From NCBI GenBank assembly GCA_024734495.1, contig JALMQS010000068.1:744001-808000 (forward strand): 64,000 bases of DNA, read 5' to 3'. This stretch comes from Forficula auricularia (lineage: Eukaryota; Arthropoda; Insecta; Dermaptera; Forficulidae). The translations under genes were made by a program, and so were the position numbers. This document shows, in pieces, positions 11,860 to 23,754 of the stretch; the stretch's first letter is position 1; the number at the start of each line of letters is the position of its first letter. Below the pieces are notes generated by a model. That model was given only the letters and a program-made list of their open reading frames with translations. It was not told where the DNA came from and did no database searches.

Positions 11860-12240
11860 TGATGGACTGACTGCGGGGGTGGCTCTTGAGGGTAACTGGA
11901 GCCTGAAAAGACAGACAGACAGGCCCGATCCTTATCCTAAATGGCAGGAGAGTAGCGCTCCATAAGTGCCCCCGGGTCTGCCGCCTGTCCAGATAACAAG
12001 CGTCGCCATTGTATTTCCAAATTGAGCCCGGGGAAATGTTCAAGCCATCCGGATCTCAAGTAATGGATCAAGAAGCGGACGATAAAAATCTCCTAAACAA
12101 AAACCTATCAGCTTTCCATTTATCGTTTCAATTCGAGTTGACGTGATGACCGGCCAGCGAAGAGCCCAATGCTGCTGCTGCGCTTGCTCCTTGCATTTTC
12201 ACAATCCCATTCTTTATATTAGAGATTAACAGGGGAAGAG
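11860..12240. promoter_or_regulatory. Candidate enhancer island 2 with GATA sites (intron 1)
   Basis: Complex GC-richer block with GATA-type motifs: CTTATC (11931), AGATAA (11991), CGATAA (near 12080) and CTATCA (near 12105). It also has an NK-type TCAAGTA near 12056. GATA and NK factors act with Tbx20-class genes in heart programmes of many animals, but linking that to this block is inference. Confidence 0.35.
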
Positions 12241-12454
12241 GGAACATAATTAAAAAGAAAAAAAAATGAGAAAGCAAATCGACCATTTTTAGCCGCCATC
12301 TTGAAAAGTTTATTGTCTGACAGTTGGTACTACTTTTTAATCAGAAGTACAATAAAAAACAAAAACAAAAAATACCTAACATAGTTACCTATGATATGAG
12401 AAAAATTATTTCATTAAAATGAAAAATATTTTAAAAATTAAAAGAAAATTTTTA

Positions 12455-12478
12455 TTATTTTTTTTTTTTTTTTTTTGA
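12455..12478. repeat. Poly-T tract
   Basis: Near-pure T run in the + strand, a simple repeat that may be an old retroposon tail. Confidence 0.6.
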
Positions 12479-12713
12479 AACAGTTATTTAATTAATAGAA
12501 TTGTGTTTTTTTCTATAAAAATAAAAAATCCAATAATTTTTTTAGTTACATACTCGTTTAAGTTACAAGCATGATATTATAATTAATATCTATTATTAAT
12601 GAAAAATAAAAAAAATGTAATTTTTAATTTAAAAGATACTCAAAAAATTCTTAAAAACTAGAATATAACTTCTTATTTGTTTCTATTCGACTTAAAATCA
12701 AAATAAATGTTTT

Positions 12714-12882
12714 TTAGGCTTTTCTGCCTTTCTAGCCATAAGCCAATTTACGATACTACTTATTATGTTTTTTAAAATTTGTCTCTACCCTGGGTCAGAT
12801 TTTTAGCCGGTGCTTTGAGTTGGATTCGAACTCCACTTGGTTAGCAGGCTGGCACGCTAACCCTAGCCTAACCCAGCCTCCC
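12714..12882 (-). mobile_element. tRNA-derived SINE, copy 1
   Basis: Read on the - strand: a tRNA-like head (GGCTAGGGTTAGCGTGCC, then AACCAAGTGGAG) with a B box GTTCGAATCC at 12831-12822. The body then contains CTGACCCAGGGTAGAGAC, ATCGTAAATTGGCTTATGGC and AAAAGCC. The same series of blocks occurs on the + strand at 23755, which proves a dispersed family. Confidence 0.75.
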
Positions 12883-12899
12883 AAAATAAATGTTTGTCT

Positions 12900-13985
12900 C
12901 ATTTATTTTTATAGTTGTAATTATATTTCAATTAATTTTAATAAGAACTATTTTTTACTTTGCACCGATTTAAATAAACAGAAAACACTAAAAATTGATT
13001 AGCCTGAAAAAACTTCAGTGAAATGATTTGAAGACTTTTTTCTTATATTTTATAAAGATTTTATTCCAAAAATAAAATTGTCGAAATTTTTTAGTTTCAC
13101 TCTACTTGTGGCTATAATGATATTTTCTATTAAAATTAAACTTTAGAATTTATTGCTAGATCCATTACTAAATCCATTTGGAACAATCGGACAAATTTAT
13201 TTAATATAAATCTTAAAATAAATATACATAAATATATACGCATATATATATCCATCTTCAAATGGCAAACTAGCCTATTAAAATCATAATCATCACCATT
13301 CTTAAGTAGGTAGCAAAATAGCAAATAGATAATGAATTCGAGGGCAATATTTTAAAGTGAATCTATCTTCTGCCATCTGTGACGAGAAATGTCACTTTTT
13401 CTATTTCGTAGTTGAACAAAGCAAATAACCCTATAAAATATATACCTAGTATTGAAATAAAGGTTTTTTTCATTACGAAATGGAAAAACAATTGAGTGTC
13501 TTGTTTTATCGTTTACTTTATTAATTATGGCTTTGAAATGGATAAGGGAGTGGAAGCTTCAATTAATTTAAATTAACTTATTTTGCGTTTCTAAATAAAT
13601 AAATATATTATTAGACTTATTAATGTTATAGGTATATGTATATGTATACTTATAAATAGGATTGTAAATCACTCGTAGAACATATACTTATATTTATATC
13701 ATAAACAATTTAAATTAATCAATGTGTTAAAATATTAAAAAAAACGAAGAGACCTTATATATAAAAGACGATTATTCTGTTAAAAGAATAAAGATATTAA
13801 ATGATCAATTATAATATCCCGTGAATAATTTTTTATCTAAATTTTTCCGATAATTTTGCCTGACTTTGGTATTTAATCAATCTTTCTTTTCCAGCTTCCC
13901 CTGTTATCACGTATATAATACCCATATATTTTTAAGTATAAGATCTAAGTTTCTTCCCCTATTATTCATATAAATGATAGAATAT
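12900..13985. other. AT-rich intronic DNA, no supported feature
   Basis: AT-rich sequence with short open frames only; nothing recognisable. Confidence 0.5.
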
Positions 13986-14151
13986 CACAACTCCAGCAAC
14001 TATCACTTGGTAGACGTTCCCAATCAATTTCACTGGGATGTGGGTGCACATAAAACGAATGAATTGGGAAGGCTGTAAAAATACCCACAGCACACAGTCT
14101 GAAGTGAGTCAATCTCAGAACAAGCCTCTCCACATGTTTCTTATCGCCTAC

Positions 14152-14270
14152 TCAACTTAATGCACAGCACTCGGGTATACTGAGCATGCGTATTCGACAT
14201 TTTTATTGAAAAATTTCAATTTACGCATGCGCAGCAGGAACAAGTGCTGTGCGAGTGCATTAACTTGAAA
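14152..14270. mobile_element. Small palindromic element with CGCATGCG-type core
   Basis: Inverted arms CAACTTAATGCACAGCAC on the left and GTGCTGTGCGAGTGCATTAA on the right, around GCATGCGTA and TACGCATGCGC. Related arrangements of CGCATGCGTATTTTGATTTTT occur near 38830 and 58840. No protein. Confidence 0.5.
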
Positions 14271-14509
14271 TCGCTATTAAATTCGGCGATCTTTTAAGAA
14301 TCTAATACCTAATTATATATATAGTATATAAAAAAAATGGTGACTTATCTTCTTTCCAAAACGCCATTTTGATTGACCTTTTTTTATCACTTTTATAATT
14401 TGGAATGGAGTCGAGTATAGAAGGTATATATAAATGTTCTCCCTGTGAAAGGAAATGAACCACAGATGGCATTTATAGTGGATTTTAGGGGGTCGCAAAA
14501 CACTTCATC

Positions 14510-15010
14510 AATCATAAGATCACCTCAAATGAAATTGCCACAACCCTCTCGCTTATCATTAACCTCACACAGACACACACTCTATCATTCGTATAACCGG
14601 GGAAACCACTAATATCCCTAAAAAAAAGAAAATGATCCAACAACCAAACAACAAAAAAATAGATTCGAACTAAATATTGAGCGCATATGTCTGTATGTTT
14701 TCCTAATAACTCAGGAGACATATATCATAATTTTTAGACGCGCCAGCTGCAAGGTTACCTTTTCCTCTACAACGGTTTTCAAATTATAATCATATTCTCC
14801 CCACGGAATTAAATTAGGCTCTAATGTCTTGCTCCGCTTCGGTCGTCCTTTATATCAACACAGATTAAATCATTTAATTGATTTTCTCCTCTCCGAGATA
14901 AATTAAAATGGCCGATTGCAATTAATCAACGCCTTGAAAGTTTCAAGTCGCCCCGCCACAAATCATTAAAGAAGCGTTTCTTATAAGCCTCGCGGTTCGG
15001 ATTCGGGAAG
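14510..15010. promoter_or_regulatory. Candidate enhancer island 3 (intron 1)
   Basis: The stretch 14820-15000 is especially enhancer-like: complex sequence with clustered homeodomain cores (TTTAATTGATTTT, GCAATTAATCAA, ATCATTAAAG) and no open frame. Composition and motif density only. Confidence 0.38.
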
Positions 15011-15179
15011 ATAAATAGAAGAAGACCTTTTAAGAGGAAAGAATTATATGTATCACGACTATGAAGAGAAATAGAAATTCATTTAATCAATAGTTTTAGT
15101 CATAGTCGGCGCTGGTTGGGTCTATTTTTTTATTCTAAATTTTTTTTTCTCATAGGTAATTATTTTCTGACATATGTAT

Positions 15180-16475
15180 AGATTCCGGGAAAATTTTGCT
15201 CAAATATAGACCTAATACTTTCTACTTTATTTTCTAGCCAAAATAATGTACCTAGTATAAAAGCTGAGATTCAAGGTGATTCTCCAGTTTGGTGCTTTAC
15301 ATGCGTTAGTTTAGTAAGCTGAGGCTGATCGGTACTAATTTTATTTTTAAATTTTAATACTATTATGATTATTCTTTATTAATTTATTTATTTGCTTTTG
15401 AATAAAAACACCCTCTTCATGTTTTGAGAACATACACTTTTCGCTTAGAGTTCGGAGCAATTTCATCAATTATTTAAAAAATACAACTTCACAAAAGCAC
15501 TTATTCTTTAATAAAGTTATATAAATATATGACATAGATGTATTGATCTCATGCACCTATACTCTTGAACATTACACAAAATATAGAATTTCGCAACATT
15601 TTTTGACAATATCAACTTTCTAATCTATGTTTTTTTTATCTCAAAATAAAAAGTACCTACTAAAAATCATGGGGGTTTGGGGCAGGTTTCCATGTAACTT
15701 GAAGCTGATTAGAAAGGTGTTGCAACTTTAAACTTTTTTAAAAATTATTTTTTTATCAATTATTTCCTAGCATTTCACAAAACATAGATTTCGGCTATTT
15801 TTTGAGTAAATATAAACTTTCTACTTTTCCATTAAAAATAAAATTCTAAAATCGGGAAATCAAGGTGTTGGGCATGTTGGTAGATTAGTAACTATAAACT
15901 TGTATATAGTACTTATTTATTTATTTTATTTATTTAATTATTTAATATTTTACTCAGTAGCCTATATTCCCAGTCAAATATTTATTTATTTTTCTTGACC
16001 ATGGCGGTTTTCTGCCTATTTATTTATTTATTTTTTATTCATTGACTACGGCAACTTCCTATCTACTTATTTATTTCAATGTTTTTTAAATTATTTATTT
16101 TTAAACATTTCTTTAAACCCAGTGACATATTCTATTTATTTTTTGTTTTATTTAATTGATTATTTATTTATTTATTCTTCCCAGTGTATTTATTTATTTA
16201 TTTTTATTGTTTGGACGACGTGCGGTATTCCCTTTTATTTATTATTATTATTATTTTATTCTTGGTCGCAGCATAGTAAGGTTTCACACCGTTCTGCTGT
16301 GGCCACACCTGAGCCACTCAATCGGATCCTGAGTGAGAGGATCGGAGGGCTATAAGGGGAGATGTGGAGGCCCTTTATTTAAAAATTTTCCTTATTATTT
16401 TGCCTTCATTTTAGGGATATAGATTTCGACCAAACTGTGAAGAATAGGTATAATCTTTATATTTTCTATTCAAAA
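15180..16475. repeat. Decayed repeat units and TTTA-rich tract
   Basis: Four related segments near 15185, 15580, 15780 and 16420 share ATAGATTTCGnC, then ACTTTCTACTTTT, then CAAAATAAAAA. Two are about 200 bp apart. Between 15907 and 16250 there is a TATTTATTTA-rich simple-sequence stretch. 16260-16375 is more complex and may be a retroelement tail. Confidence 0.45.
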
Positions 16476-17229
16476 TAAAAAAATAAAGGGGTGGAAAAAT
16501 GGTATCTTGCACTCAAAAATTGTAACATGTACCCCTTACATATAAAAATGATTTTATGCTTATAATGATCACATATTTTTATCTATTTAAAAATGAAAAA
16601 TTCATATCTTGATTTAAAAGCACACATATCCCACTTTTTATTGTTTTTATTATGATCCCTTGCTAATTAATTCAATAATTAATCAACAAACTTGCTTAAT
16701 CTGATCAGATAACTCTTGAAAATGGTGCTCGTCAAACGTCGCACCCTTTCTAAATGTAATTTATAACATAATTATAAAATGTTTTATTATTTTTTTTCTA
16801 TTAAATGGCGGTGAATTATTCACAAAACGACCACCATCTTCATTTGTCGAGGCTATTACCAAATTCTCATAGTGATGAAAATTGTCTATTAATTTAAATT
16901 ACACGCACCATATTTTAACATTTTACTAAAATAAATTCATCTTTTACCATTCCACTAAAGTAATGGTTCGCAAACATTAATTCTCTATAAAATGTATTTA
17001 ATAATAACTAGCCTTAACACAAGTGGTTGCCATTAGCACCATCTAACATCAATTTGCTGTATTTAATCTAATCAATTTTGAAATTTTAAATTTTTGAATT
17101 ACCGACAATATCCACCTTCTGAAAGGCCCCTGCCTGTTGAAAATAAAATAATTCAACTAATATAGTTGGTATTTTATATTTCAATTACTTTTAACTAATT
17201 ACTTCCCCATCGCTGTTTATATAAATAAA

Positions 17230-17480
17230 GGTATGTTAACTTTTTCAATTAGACCAGCTTGGTCCATGGATCATGTCTCGCTGACACCATTTTTGATTTT
17301 TCCGTTTAAATTTGCTTCTCGCCTATCGATTGATTTACAATTTATAATTGAAATGGAAATTTTTTTTAATTTCTCTCTCGCTCTTTCCCGACGGGTATAT
17401 AATCGAATTTGCTATATAACATATTGCACTTGTACCTCCAGCTCACCCGGAACCCCTCTCTTTCCCATTCTTTTTGCATT
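17230..17480. promoter_or_regulatory. Candidate enhancer island 4 (intron 1)
   Basis: More complex sequence with TCGATTGATTTAC and CCATGGATCATG. The open frame through it has no known similarity and is probably fortuitous. Confidence 0.22.
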
Positions 17481-17484
17481 TTAC

Positions 17485-18830
17485 CAATTTGTACGATTAG
17501 CATATAAATACATTTGATTTGATTAGGATCAAAATATGCAGTGTTTGGTGAAATTCAAAAAATATCTACATATCTAGACAACATGTTAGGTATATATTTT
17601 CACAATATTATTGATAAATAACGAGGATTGCTAGGACTTTCAACTCAAAACAACATGCGATAAATTGTAATTTTGAAACTTCACGATTAATGGTGGTAGA
17701 GAACGATTCTATAAGAACTTTGACCACCCAAGTGACTTTATTCGTTGACTTAGGTATTTTTGGTAATAAATTCACATTTTTCTGAATTTAGTGTATAAAA
17801 AATAAATCATCTTTAAGGAATGGAGCCTTTGGAAATTTTGAATTAAGTGAGAACTCAGCTATCCACAGTATATCTACCTATCTTTAAAGGCAGATCAATT
17901 CTACTCGAATTCAAGTAAAGCTGATTGAATTTGCAACGTTATAATAAACATAAGAGAGAGTTCTTAGCTTGTCACAACATGTTAAAAACTTTTGAGACTC
18001 ATCTAACGATTTATATTGTTTATCAAGAATTATACTTTAGTTGATGTTTATAAGTTTTATTATAAAAATCGTTTTTGAGAATATAGGGAAAAATCTAAAA
18101 ATATCTGAAGAAAAGGGATAAGTAATTAATTCACTGAGAATATTTGAACTATTTCGTTCGTATAATTTAAAAAGAAAACAAATTAAAACTTTTTAATTAA
18201 ATATGTGAAATTCAGACACAATATTTTTATAGAAAAACTACAAAAAATTATAATAAATTTTCTTCATTTTCCTTATGCATTTGTCCGTAAAATTGATTAA
18301 ATTTGTTGCACTTTTTTATTTCCTTGTTTTTTTTTCATATCATAAAATTATATAAAATACACAAGGTTAGGTATATGTTTAGACAATCATTCAATTGGCA
18401 TTATTTCTCTCCTTTCAGGGAATTCCCTTTTTATTTAATTGTTTTTATTTTTTTAAAACATTAATTATTCCGAATATTTTTGTAATATAATATGTAGGTA
18501 CCTACTATATAGTTCAAATATAATCTGATAATAGGTACTTACAGATATCGTTATCAAAAGGTATCTGCTACTGATCTAATGAAGATATTTTGTACTTCTG
18601 CTTCTGCAGTCAATTATACATTTTTTTATTCTTAAGACATATCTTGAACATTCGTTGTCTGAAACATGTTATTCTTCTTAACCAATCATTCAGCAAATTT
18701 CATTTTATATACCTCAGGACGAAAAAGTTTTCTTTGAGAACCAGATCTTAGGGTCTTTTAGAGTTTCCGTTTCACCCTGGTTCTGTTTTTCTTAAGTAAT
18801 ATTTACTACTACCTTAGTATGAGCCAAAAA
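17485..18830. other. AT-rich intronic DNA before exon 2
   Basis: No element or exon that I can support. Confidence 0.5.
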
Positions 18831-18864
18831 GCATTCTAATATCTTGATTTATTTTTTATTTCAG

Positions 18865-19282
18865 AGCGAGCATCTGATGAAGAAGAACGCCGTCCCCGAA
18901 TCAAGCCTCTTCGCCGGTCGAGTAGCGGAGATGATGAAGATGACGAGGATGTTGAAGTTGATGTTGAAGAATGTTCGGATAGTGAGGCTAAATCCTCCTC
19001 TAGTACGTTGAATCCTACTAGTTCAGTAACTGTTCGGTCCTCGGTGAGGTCTTCTCCTGTTGTATCGACCCCCGCAAGTGTTGGAGGTCCACCTAGCGAG
19101 AGTGGTTCGGAAGATACCAGAGCTGAAGACGCTGATTCTCCAGAACCGACAGCAGCAGCACGAGTGAAAATCCGATGCAATTGTGAAGAACTTTTGCACA
19201 CCGAATGTCATTTAGAGACGAAAGAACTCTGGGATAAGTTCCATGATCTAGGCACCGAGATGATCATCACGAAAACTGGCCG
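18865..19282 (+). CDS. mid: T-box transcription factor, Tbx20/midline-H15 class, exon 2 (acidic linker and start of T-box)
   Basis: This exon completes codon 62 and encodes residues 63-200 plus two bases of codon 201 (CG-, Arg). It is preceded by a T-rich tract ending TTTCAG and followed by GTGAGT, a near-consensus donor. Residues about 62-102 are very acidic with an Arg-rich start (EERRPRIKPLRRSSSG, then Asp/Glu runs). Residues 104-160 are Ser/Pro/Thr-rich and low complexity. From about residue 175 the T-box begins: ECHLETKELWDKFHDLG followed by TEMIITKTG, with the ETKELW and EMIITK signatures of T-box domains. The preceding Cys plus HLETKELWDKF spelling fits the Tbx20 class better than Tbx1, Tbx2 or Brachyury. 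The expected continuation (RMFP.RV.F) is not found downstream in this window. The gene is therefore partial because of the window edge, not visibly broken. Opposite-strand open frames here are by-products of the coding composition. Confidence 0.9.
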
Positions 19283-19299
19283 GTGAGTACTTAATATTT

Positions 19300-20585
19300 A
19301 TTTCTCCCTCAAATCTGTCATAAACAATCAAGAGAATAATCGATCTATGTGAAGCGATGCTATATTAGAACTCAAACCTGCATATATTAACTTATTATTT
19401 TTTTTTTCAAAACAATATTCTTAGGAATTTAGTTTTTGTTTTGTTTTTTATTTTCAAACAGGGTGATTGGTTGATGTGAAAGATGAACATTTTCTCTTCA
19501 CCTCTGACCTGTCATAAAACACCCTAGTCATTGCCGATCGAATTCTTTACAAGTTTTATTCAAGTCATCTTCTGGATTCTGGTTGACGACAAATTGTTTT
19601 ACTTTCATTCCTTCCACCTGTTACTGTGGAAGTGCTTTGATATTATGAAGAACATTAGGTATTATGGTCTGACTTTATTCTTTAAAAATATTAGCTATCA
19701 AAAATATGCCTACCAAAAAATTTGAAGTTAGATTTAATTTTTTCTTAACATTAAACATTATACATTGCCTAAAATCGACTTATTATGGGTCTGAGAAAAA
19801 TCTTCTCAAAATACATAGGTATTATATACATACATAAGTTTTTAAATAACAGAGTCTATTAAATTTTAAGATTATATGAGAAAAAATTCCTTTTTCTGCA
19901 ACATAATATTAGCATGATCTACAAGCTTTATACGATTTCATTCTAAACCTTAAATCTTTAATTATTCTCCTAATTTAATATCACCCAAGTAAGGCGTGGT
20001 TGCCACATTTGAGTTAAGCCTTGCTCTATGAGCCACCATCTCCCGTCCTGAAAACAGCAACAGAAGCCCTCGTGGGGGTCGATGTTTCTATTTTCTCTAT
20101 ATACTCAGCATAGCTAGAATCCATTCATTACCAGCTAGATTCATTAATAATATTTTTAATTAGTATCATATAAAAAACTCGCAATAAAAATACCCCCTCT
20201 GATACTATGTTGATAGGTATTTTTTATAGTATAATTAAATTTTTTAACAAGTTACATAAAAAATAAATAAATATAACAATCAAGAATTTGATCTAAAAGT
20301 ATTAATTTTTTCAACTTATAATCATCTCTAGTTACAAAGACAAAGGATTCTAGGCTTATTATTTTCTTGCGCTTTAATTAATAATATGTAATTCTAATGA
20401 ATTCAAGTTATTTATCTTACATCTTTATGGGTGCGAGTGAGACAGATGGATAGATGGAAAAAGAGAATTGAAAAAAAATAACGTTATCACAAGAGAGGAA
20501 GTCAAGGGAGATTGAATTACAATTCAAGTTTTTTAAAAGAAAAGTTTTACAATATATGGTTGAACAGATTTTTTTTCTCGTTGTC
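19300..20585. other. AT-rich start of intron 2
   Basis: Mostly AT-rich. The stretch 19985-20095 is more complex (AAGGCGTGGTTGCC, CTATGAGCCACCATC) but cannot be assigned. Confidence 0.45.
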
Positions 20586-20589
20586 CATG

Positions 20590-20800
20590 ACGTGACAGAC
20601 AACATAGAAGGTACAAGAATCTCAGATTCCTTCGTTGCACCGCTGAGAAATCGTACCTATACTGGTAAATGCTGTTATCCGTCAAGGGGGAGAATTAGGG
20701 GTGGCTGACAAGTTCCCTTTAAATTTCCCTATTCGAGGTTGACACCGATCTGACGCGATAACAATGCTTGGAATTAGCTTGTATTCTATCAACCAAATAT
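20590..20800. promoter_or_regulatory. Candidate enhancer island 5 (intron 2)
   Basis: Complex block with CGCGATAACAATG and GTTGACACCGATCTG, no open frame. Inferred from contrast with the background only. Confidence 0.28.
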
Positions 20801-21267
20801 AATATATATAGTATATAGGTATATAATATATGTATGAGAGACTTTAATGCCTAAAACCTTTAAGCCTCTACTTCACTCAAGTCTGACATCAAGAATTTGA
20901 ATTCATTATCTATGATTAACTGTTGAAATATTATAATAGAAGAAATCCCTAAATATAGAATTCAATTAAAGTTAAAAAAAGTGATTTTTACAAATGCATT
21001 TTCTCAAAAAATGAAAATTTTTAAAACATAGATACCTACTTTTATTTCAAAATGCAATAAAAAGTAGGAAATAAATTCTACTTTTCCATACTTACATGAA
21101 TACAATCAAAAGAGCGAGCACTAATTTTAATCAGATTTCAAGTTTTAATTTTAGTCATATGAATATGAACATTTTCCGACACGCGACCATTGACCATGAG
21201 CTATTTGCTATATTCTACCGATCAAATGAACAAATTTTAAAGAATTTTAAAAAAGCACCATCATACT

Positions 21268-21935
21268 CAAAGGGTAAAGTACTTTAAAATATAATTTTAC
21301 TAAAAACTTCATAAAACCTTTTTTGAAGTCCTCGGGGTACTTGATTAGAATATTAAATTTCATCAAAATTGGTTAAAGCATTTTCAAGATACTTTGAAAA
21401 AACTAAAAAAGTACTGGAATAATGTACTAATGTTTTTGTATGTACCAAAAAATAATCAGCACTTAATTTTGTTAAAGTCATGGTAGGTTTTCAATTTCAT
21501 TTCAATCTGTTGAACGGTGTAGAAAAAAACTTTGATTGAAACCACGGGTTCCGTAGTCTTTACCTGAGGACTCTTTGAAGCCGTGCTTGGGGCGAGATCG
21601 ATCCAATACTTTATCTGTTTCGCATTGGATGAAGTAAAAATGGGAAATGGCCTGCGCCTTTTTTGCAGGGTGTAGTCATACTCTTAGCTGCTCTGCTAAT
21701 TCGGTTGTCTAAATAACAGGGGCTTCCATTATACGAGGCGAGGCTACTAAAATGACTGGGCTGATGCTGCTACTGGCAAAAACGGCTGAAACTATTTATT
21801 ATTAGCCCTATTTTAGTTCTTTTTGTAAAAACCTTGAAACGTGAAAAAATGTTGTGGCCTCAGTATTTTGGGCTCAGTGCCTATAAAGCAATCAGTATTT
21901 CGCCGCAAAAGGAACTTAGCACGTCCCTGTATAAG
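21268..21935. mobile_element. Dispersed repeat family R1, copy 1
   Basis: Starts AGGGTAAAGTACTTTAAAAT. It shares, in order, GGTACTT, ATATTAAATTTCAT, TTTTCAAGATA, GTACTAATGTTT, AGGTTTTCAATTTCATTTC, TTGAACGGTGT, GCATTGGAT, AATGGCAGGGGCTCCCAT-like and CAATCAGTATTTCGC blocks with 35537-36340. No intact coding frame. The class is unknown. Confidence 0.65.
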
Positions 21936-22052
21936 ACTTTGAATTCATAAAGATGTGAAACATTTTGTTAGATTTTAATGAGTGTGAAGTTTAAATTGGT
22001 GGTGTTTCATAGTACGAAATGGATAAAATAAATTGTTTTAAAACATGTATAG

Positions 22053-22103
22053 TTTTAAATCTCGATATATTTCGGGTAGTTAACCCATCATCAGGAGTTT
22101 AAC
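22053..22103 (-). ncRNA. Hammerhead-ribozyme-like motif, left arm
   Basis: On the - strand: GTTAAACTC, CTGATGA (22088-22094), T, helix II GGGT/ACCC with loop TAACT, GAAATATATC (22064-22073), then GAGATTTAAAAC. Helix I pairs CTC/GAG and TTAAA/TTTAA around one bulge. ATATAT forms a self-complementary helix III candidate, and ATC fits the UH cleavage rule. Confidence 0.55.
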
Positions 22104-22121
22104 AGAGGCTTTATAAAGTTC

Positions 22122-22175
22122 CTGATGATAGACTAACCACCCGAAATACCATATATCGAGATATAAATCTACATG
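22122..22175 (+). ncRNA. Partial hammerhead-like motif, right arm
   Basis: CTGATGA (22122-22128), poorly paired helix II (CCACCC retained), GAAATACC, then ATATATCGAG. Decayed counterpart of the left-arm motif. Confidence 0.35.
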
Positions 22176-22509
22176 TTTTAAATCAATTTATTTTATCCAT
22201 TTCATTACTGTGAACTTCAAAATCATTAAAATTAAATTTCCTCACTAAAAATCTAAAATTACTGGTATAGGACTCAAACCAGAACAGTCTGTAGTTGGAA
22301 TTCGTTATAGAAAAATTTGTTTGGTGCTGGAAATTCTTTGCTTTTTTGAAGAATGCCAATTGGGAATTGAAAATCTTCACACTCTTCACATTCTACTCTA
22401 AATATTTATTATTTAAGTTTAAATGGATTTTCTCTGGTTGGTTGATAGATTGATTTATTTGCTATTCTACTTTGTTGTTCATTTTTCGAGATTTTTTATT
22501 TTGTTTTTC

Positions 22510-22800
22510 TAAACACCTCCTCGGTTCCTGTTTGGGGTGACTTCCATCCAAAGAACGCATGTAAAATCATTTTTCATGGCTATTTCTATTCTTTTCTCCA
22601 ACCCCCCGGCCACTCTATATTGTTCATTGAACAATTCGAAATGGGCTTTTGCCATACGGGCATTGTGCCCGGGGTCAATTTGTCCTCTTCGATTTAGGGT
22701 GGTCTCGCTCGTCTCTTCAGCCTTCAAACAGAACAAAACGTTGACTGCGCGTGTAGCACAATACAACACCGGATTACGATTAACAAATAGATGGTAGAAA
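22510..22800. promoter_or_regulatory. Candidate enhancer island 6 (intron 2)
   Basis: Complex GC-richer block open in one frame on each strand (86 codons each), with no similarity to any protein I recognise. Dual-strand openness with no start context, splice signals or codon bias favours conserved non-coding DNA over an exon. It has palindromic GTTCATTGAAC and GCCCGGGG. Confidence 0.33.
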
Positions 22801-22925
22801 GATATTATCGCCGACGGAAAGGTAGAACATCCTAAAAATATTAATCAAAATATATTAACGAGTCGTTCATTCTTTTTAATAAACAACATTTTGAATATTA
22901 TCCTTGATTTTGTGGTATACTACTC

Positions 22926-23690
22926 TTGAGACAGCAGGGGGCAAAGCGGAAAATTTACCTCGCTCTTGGAATTTATATTTTTAAATTATTTTTTATGAAT
23001 TTTGTTCTGCGTGTTTTATTATTCATAGAACTGGCTACTTTTAAAAAATTTTCAATGATAAAATTTATGAAAATTAGGTATTTTTTAAATAATTTAATTA
23101 AGCGACTTTTTAAACTCGTTTTAGCTATAGGAATAAAATTTTTCCCATTGAATAAGATAGAATAACATAGCGACTTTTCTGTACGGCTTAAGGTTGCTCA
23201 GACATTAAGTCAATGTTGGATTAAAAATGTGAATTAATCGATAACAAATATGTATAAAATAATTTTTTGAAAAAAATCTGACCAAGGGTTTTCGTGTAAT
23301 TAATTATTAAAAATCGGACTTTAACTCATATAGTGAATAGTGAATGTTGGATGAAAGCAGAAATTTCGATTAATCTAGCCAAATCGTAAATGGGGAAAAA
23401 CAAAAAAACTTTTATTTATATAGATAAATTATCGTAAAAAAACAAAAAAACTTTCTGACTCAGGGTTTTGTAAATATTCAAATCTAAATGATCGAAAATA
23501 TCAGTCCGCTCACGTGACTCGAGTCAAAAGACATTTATTTATTATATTTATTAACTAAATTATTTCATATATCAGATTAAAAATGATGCTAGCTAACATC
23601 GAAATTAAAATAATTAATTCATGTATTAAAATTTTTAATTTTAGTCTAAAAAAAATTTAGATTTTATTTTGACTTGCGGGGTACTGTCCG
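22926..23690. other. AT-rich intronic DNA
   Basis: AT-rich with short fortuitous frames; no supported feature. Confidence 0.45.
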
Positions 23691-23754
23691 AGCAACCTTA
23701 ATCTCTGCTTCATAAATTAAATTGTGGTTATTGAAATATGATTAATCCTTCCTC

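Larger units (their letters stand above)
2209..18864 (+). other. Intron 1 of the T-box gene
   Basis: A 16,656-bp intron bounded by GTAAAT and a polypyrimidine-like tract plus TTTCAG, phase 1. It contains foldback/MITE elements (4.4, 5.6, 7.1, 11.2 and 11.5 kb), a SINE (12.8 kb), a TTTA-rich tract (15.9-16.3 kb) and several GC-richer islands that may be enhancers. I found no additional coding exon in it. Confidence 0.8.
22008..22210. mobile_element. Foldback element with hammerhead-like arms
   Basis: Arms of about 90 bp: GAAATGGATAAAATAAATTG on the left and its complement CAATTTATTTTATCCATTTC on the right, followed inward by AAAACATGTA and TACATGTTTT. The centre is a short spacer. Non-coding. 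Confidence 0.75.

Noticed and set aside
18836..19211. Open frames of 121 and 62 codons on the - strand over exon 2
   Set aside because: They are shadows of the + strand T-box exon; the + frame has splice sites and the T-box signature.
22509..22797. Possible coding exon on either strand
   Set aside because: Both strands are open over the same span, neither resembles a known protein, and no convincing splice sites flank it; a non-coding island is more likely.
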